Source of the DNA: Pelargonium tetragonum
Lineage: Eukaryota; Streptophyta; Magnoliopsida; Geraniales; Geraniaceae
DNA length: 64,000 nucleotides
Assembly: GCA_036897445.1 (NCBI GenBank)
Contig: JAYMTL010000020.1
Span: 62,001 to 126,000 of the forward strand
Direction: 5' to 3'
This document shows, piece by piece, positions 63,110 to 64,000 of this stretch. A program made the translations under genes and the position numbers. Position 1 is the stretch's first letter. Every line of letters starts with the position of its first letter. The notes beneath the pieces are model-generated. The model was not told the origin of the DNA and ran no database searches. It saw nothing but the letters and a program-made list of their open reading frames with translations.

Positions 63110-64000
63110 CTCAGTACTATTATAAAACTTATGTATATGTATTTTAATTAAAAAAACTGACTTCAGGGGAGTCCTGAAAATCGGAAGTAATTACTTATAA
63201 CTCTAAACCCTTAGGAGATAGGAAAAGATGGGGTTCAGTAAGTAAACTAAGCACAAAGCGTAAAATTAAAATAATTAATGTATTGAGCGCTGTTATAATT
63301 TACTTGGGAACTTCATAGTCTAGGAGCTTCATTCCTTATGGTAGAAGTATAAAAACTAAAAAGAGAGTCAATTAAAAAGTCAAAACCGGAATTTTCCTTA
63401 CGAGTTTAACAAGTTATCAATAAATTTAGTTAGCCTGCGAGGAATTACCAATTATGTGTGTTTTAGAACGGATGCTTGGTAGGTTATTGACTAAATCTTT
63501 TAGAGGGTCCCGAAAGTATATGTAGCGAAATTTTTAGCTAAAAGGCGGGGAACAAGGAAAGCCTTTAAAATTTTAAGGTATAGCTATGCTTTTGGTAGAG
63601 AACTCTTGGAATAGCCTTTATTGAACTTTATGTAGATTTTTATAGGGTATGCCCCTAGAGGTTGAGTACTTTTGTCAGGATTCCTAGAGGGGGTTTAGAT
63701 CTTAGTAGCAGTTTCGATAAATTTTGATGAAGTTTATATATGCCCACTAATGATATATAGATATATACTTATATAAGTCCCATTGGAGGCACAAAGCAAA
63801 GTGTATCCCCGAATGGAGGAATAAAAAAGAAAAGAAAGTATAGCCAGTATCCTTGATAATTAGCCTTTTAGCAAGATTCTCTTCGCAGTTTGACCCTAAT
63901 TACTTAAGTTCAAGCTCTTCGAGTTTCTTTTATTTCAGAATCTCTGGACTTGATAAAGAGATACAAGCACCCTTTTATTTTGGCAATTTCAAAGCATTAG
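63110..64000. other. No gene seen
   Basis: AT-rich sequence with no repeat or open frame that I can support. Confidence 0.4.

Larger units (their letters stand above)
1..64000. other. AT-rich, gene-poor block with RIP-like dinucleotide bias
   Basis: The whole window has the same texture: about one third G+C, no conventional ORF above about 82 codons, TpA in excess of ApT, and CpA and TpG scarce. This is what repeat-induced point mutation leaves in filamentous ascomycetes, where C to T change in CpA context turns CAA, CAG and TGG codons into stops and depletes TG on both strands. The counts are mine from three samples of 120-180 bases (35881-36060, 44221-44340, 61441-61560), so the strength is approximate. 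A nuclear repeat block beside or around a centromere, or an AT isochore, would fit. The alternatives are an organelle spacer or a genome with altered stop codons, both less consistent with TpA excess in stretches that look non-coding. Confidence 0.6.

Noticed and set aside
1-64000. A nuclear genetic code with TAA and TAG read as glutamine, as in ciliates or hexamitids.
   Set aside because: TGA is scarce in all frames, not in one; overlapping frames look equally open; no protein domain emerges; and the TpA excess extends into sequence without coding character. It is kept as a finding because the test is simple.
1-64000. An organelle genome with huge spacers, suggested by tRNA-like pieces and terminator-shaped hairpins.
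   Set aside because: No rRNA motif and no organelle protein could be found in 64 kb, and none of the tRNAs has a closing acceptor stem.
1-64000. Complete LTR retroelements, telomeric arrays or CRISPR arrays.
   Set aside because: No long paired direct repeats, no TTAGGG tandem runs and no regularly spaced repeats were visible. Decayed transposable elements probably make up much of the window, but I cannot delimit or classify any.

Overview
This window has very little conventional coding content. Base composition judged from sampled lines is about one third G+C. Under the standard code no reading frame that opens with a start codon runs past about 82 codons on either strand. I found no rRNA, no intact tRNA, no recognisable protein family, no CRISPR array, no telomeric array and no paired long terminal repeats that I could delimit.

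The best unifying explanation is an AT-rich, gene-free block of a filamentous ascomycete genome mutated by RIP (repeat-induced point mutation, C to T mainly in CpA). The support is direct but comes from small hand counts. TpA exceeds ApT (about 17 to 8 in 44221-44340, about 17 to 13 in 35881-36060), while CpA+TpG falls below ApC+GpT (about 11 to 14 and 10 to 12 in two samples). TpA excess is rare in ordinary genomes. The same bias explains why TAA and TAG fill every frame while TGA is scarce, and why surviving C and G sit in CC, CT, AG and GG clusters such as GGATTCC and GGATCC. The organism is an inference; no gene names it.

Layout. 1-9.9 kb is featureless apart from two copies of an AATGTAATTA-type repeat and one coding-like purine-rich patch. 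At 9.95 kb there is a terminator-shaped hairpin. 11.5-12.6 kb holds a decayed coding-like region with more CpA than its surroundings. 18.6-19.0 kb is a pyrimidine-rich block. 21.5-26.0 kb has tRNA-like remnants and a 17-bp inverted repeat. 37.5-42.4 kb holds a cluster of eight tRNA-like B-box remnants on the minus strand and one on the plus strand. 48.3-50.3 kb has three more, including the best preserved, glutamine-like one. 53.3-53.5 kb has a TA microsatellite and the third copy of the 17-nt repeat. 54.5-57.2 kb and 61.8-63.1 kb hold coding-like frames, next to or containing a 30-nt perfect palindrome in the first case.

I see no working gene system. The features worth following are the density of tRNA-like relics, the short exact repeats that survive in an otherwise scrambled sequence, and the long TGA-free frames, which decide between RIP decay (favoured) and a TAA/TAG-to-glutamine code (not favoured).
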